In this document: in pieces, positions 63,063 through 64,000 of the stretch
How the letters are laid out: each line of letters begins with the position of its first letter
Numbering within the stretch: the stretch's first letter is position 1
NCBI GenBank assembly: GCA_948144175.1
Contig: CANXME010002061.1
Location: 186,001 to 250,000, forward strand
Direction of reading: 5' to 3'
Length of the DNA stretch: 64,000 bases
DNA from: Closterium sp. NIES-65
Taxonomy: Eukaryota; Streptophyta; Zygnematophyceae; Desmidiales; Closteriaceae
The notes under the pieces: generated by a model
The model's input: the letters and a program-made list of their open reading frames with translations, nothing else
Databases searched by the model: none
Told to the model about the DNA's origin: nothing
Translations under genes and position numbers: made by a program

Positions 63063-64000
63063 GGCATCCGTCGGACCTTCACGCTTCCGGACTCACCGCA
63101 GCAAAATGGGATTGCAGAGCGCCGCATTGGCATGGTCATGGACGTCGCTCGTACGTCTATGATGCATGCGGCAGCTCCCCATTTTCTGTGGCCGTTTGCG
63201 GTCAGGTACGCGGCGCATCAGATCAACCTCCACCCCAGGGTCTCCAGGCCGGAGACCTCCCCAGCCCTGCTGTGGACGGGGAAGGTTGGCGATGCGTCGG
63301 CGTTCCAGGTCTGGGGATCTCGGGCGTTTGTTCGCGACTTGTCTACGGACAAGCTGTCCCCTCGCGCTGCTCCCTGCGGGTTCCCCCCCGACGCCCCTGG
63401 GTGGCAGTTCTACCACCCCACCTCTTGCCTTGTTCTGTCTTCCCAGGACGTCACGTTTGACGAGTCAGTACCCTACTACCGCCTCTTCCCCTACCGCACT
63501 CCGTCCCTCCCCCCGCCCCCGCTCTTTCTTGTCCCAGGTCCCCCCCCGGTAGACCCCCTCCCCCCTCAGGGTCCTGCCCCGTCAGGTGTGTCCCAGGTAG
63601 ACGCAGTCGAGCCTGTTGAGGTCACTAGTGACTCTGGTGCTGCTGGTGGTGCTGAGCCTGGAGGTACTGAGCCAGGGGGTGCTACGTCTGGGGGTGCTGA
63701 GCCTAGGGGTGCTGAGCCTGGGGGTGCTGAGCCTGGGGGTGCTGAGCCTGGGGGTGCTAAGCCTGGGGGTGCGGAGCCTGGGGGTGCTGAGCTTGGGGGT
63801 GCTGAGCCTGGGGGCTCTCTCGGTACTTCGTCTCGCCGGGAGCCACTCTCTCCACAGGAGTTGCGCGAGTGGTTTGCCCGGCGCTGAAGCCGTACTGCTG
63901 GTGCTGGAGGTTCGTTGGCTACTGAGGGTGCTGCTGTCGCGGGTCCCAGAGGTGCTCGTCCTGGGAGTCCTGGAGCTGCTGGACCTGCGGTTTCGACTGG
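63063..64000 (+). pseudogene. pol: copia-I integrase C-terminal half and spacer
   Basis: SPQQNGIAERRIGMVMD, WGSRAFVRDLSTDKLSPRA, a 9-bp in-frame loss (VFLG block, about 63378), [33 protein letters not shown], an EPGGA spacer (63650-63815) and [12 protein letters not shown] with TGA 63885-63887 (TGG in relatives). The frame continues to the window end without an RT motif. Confidence 0.88.

Larger units (their letters stand above)
59338..64000 (+). mobile_element. copia-I, 5' two-thirds of a Ty1/copia element
   Basis: Shared LTR, PBS, leader, gag, protease, integrase and the beginning of the spacer; the window ends before RT. Its Gag is closest to that of copia-C (MATPSV.., SSERAHFSQCK), unlike F, so the F/I tandem joins two different lineages. 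Confidence 0.92.

Noticed and set aside
1-64000. CRISPR-like arrays suggested by the many regularly spaced repeats
   Set aside because: The repeats are head-to-tail minisatellites without unique spacers, in a eukaryotic retroelement setting.
1-64000. tRNA or rRNA genes
   Set aside because: The only tRNA-like signals are PBS sequences of 12-18 nt complementary to initiator-Met tRNA; no cloverleaf or rRNA segment was seen.

Overview
The window is a nest of retroelements and shows no ordinary host gene. It reads as repeat-rich nuclear heterochromatin of a plant-lineage (streptophyte) organism: Ty1/copia elements and a chromodomain-bearing Ty3/gypsy element (chromovirus), primer-binding sites resembling initiator-Met tRNA, and a decay pattern (CAG to TAG) expected from CHG cytosine methylation. 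The Gag type, with a very long poly-glycine tract, makes me suspect a charophyte alga, but the sequence alone does not prove the species.

Layout. 1-1134: 3' end of copia-A (+). 1135-1781 and 16474-17644: two parts of one minus-strand Helitron-like gene (PIF1-type helicase fused to an endonuclease/exonuclease/phosphatase, EEP, domain), split by copia-B (+, 1782-16473). Copia-B has copia-D (-, 2154-9308; target-site duplication GCGGC) inserted in its leader. 17645-24994: copia-J (-). 24995-32245: copia-C (+), whose 5' LTR is cut by J. 32246-32475: unassigned, promoter-like. 32476-36635: truncated copia-G (-). 36636-51759: a chromovirus (+) carrying two insertions: a 1.36-kb non-autonomous LTR element H (37979-40777; duplication ATACG), itself hosting its 1.4-kb relative K (-, 38482-39916; duplication CGTAC, two identical LTRs), and copia-E (+, 42209-49026; duplication ACGGA/ACGGG). 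51789-52134: LTR and PBS of a second chromovirus copy, cut by copia-F (+, 52135-59470). F shares its 3' LTR with copia-I (+, 59338-64000 and beyond).

The autonomous copia elements share one plan: an LTR of about 130 bp (TG..CA), an iMet-like PBS abutting it, a small hairpin, GGGCCCAC plus a T-tract, about 0.8-1 kb of GC-rich tandem repeats, Gag (N-terminal helical domain, poly-Gly, a [ST]PxxLREWY motif, an expanded CCHC box), protease, integrase, an (EPGGA)n spacer with a second LREW[YF] motif, RT, RNase H, a polypurine tract and the 3' LTR. Every copia polyprotein here is broken by stops or frameshifts. The most intact stretch is the 1,260-codon integrase-RT-RNase H frame of copia-D.

The main results are the exact nesting order (excision restores reading frames and exposes target duplications), the young non-autonomous H/K family, structure-conserved hairpins beside the PBS and inside the LTRs, the LTR-sharing F/I tandem, and the Helentron-like helicase-EEP relic.
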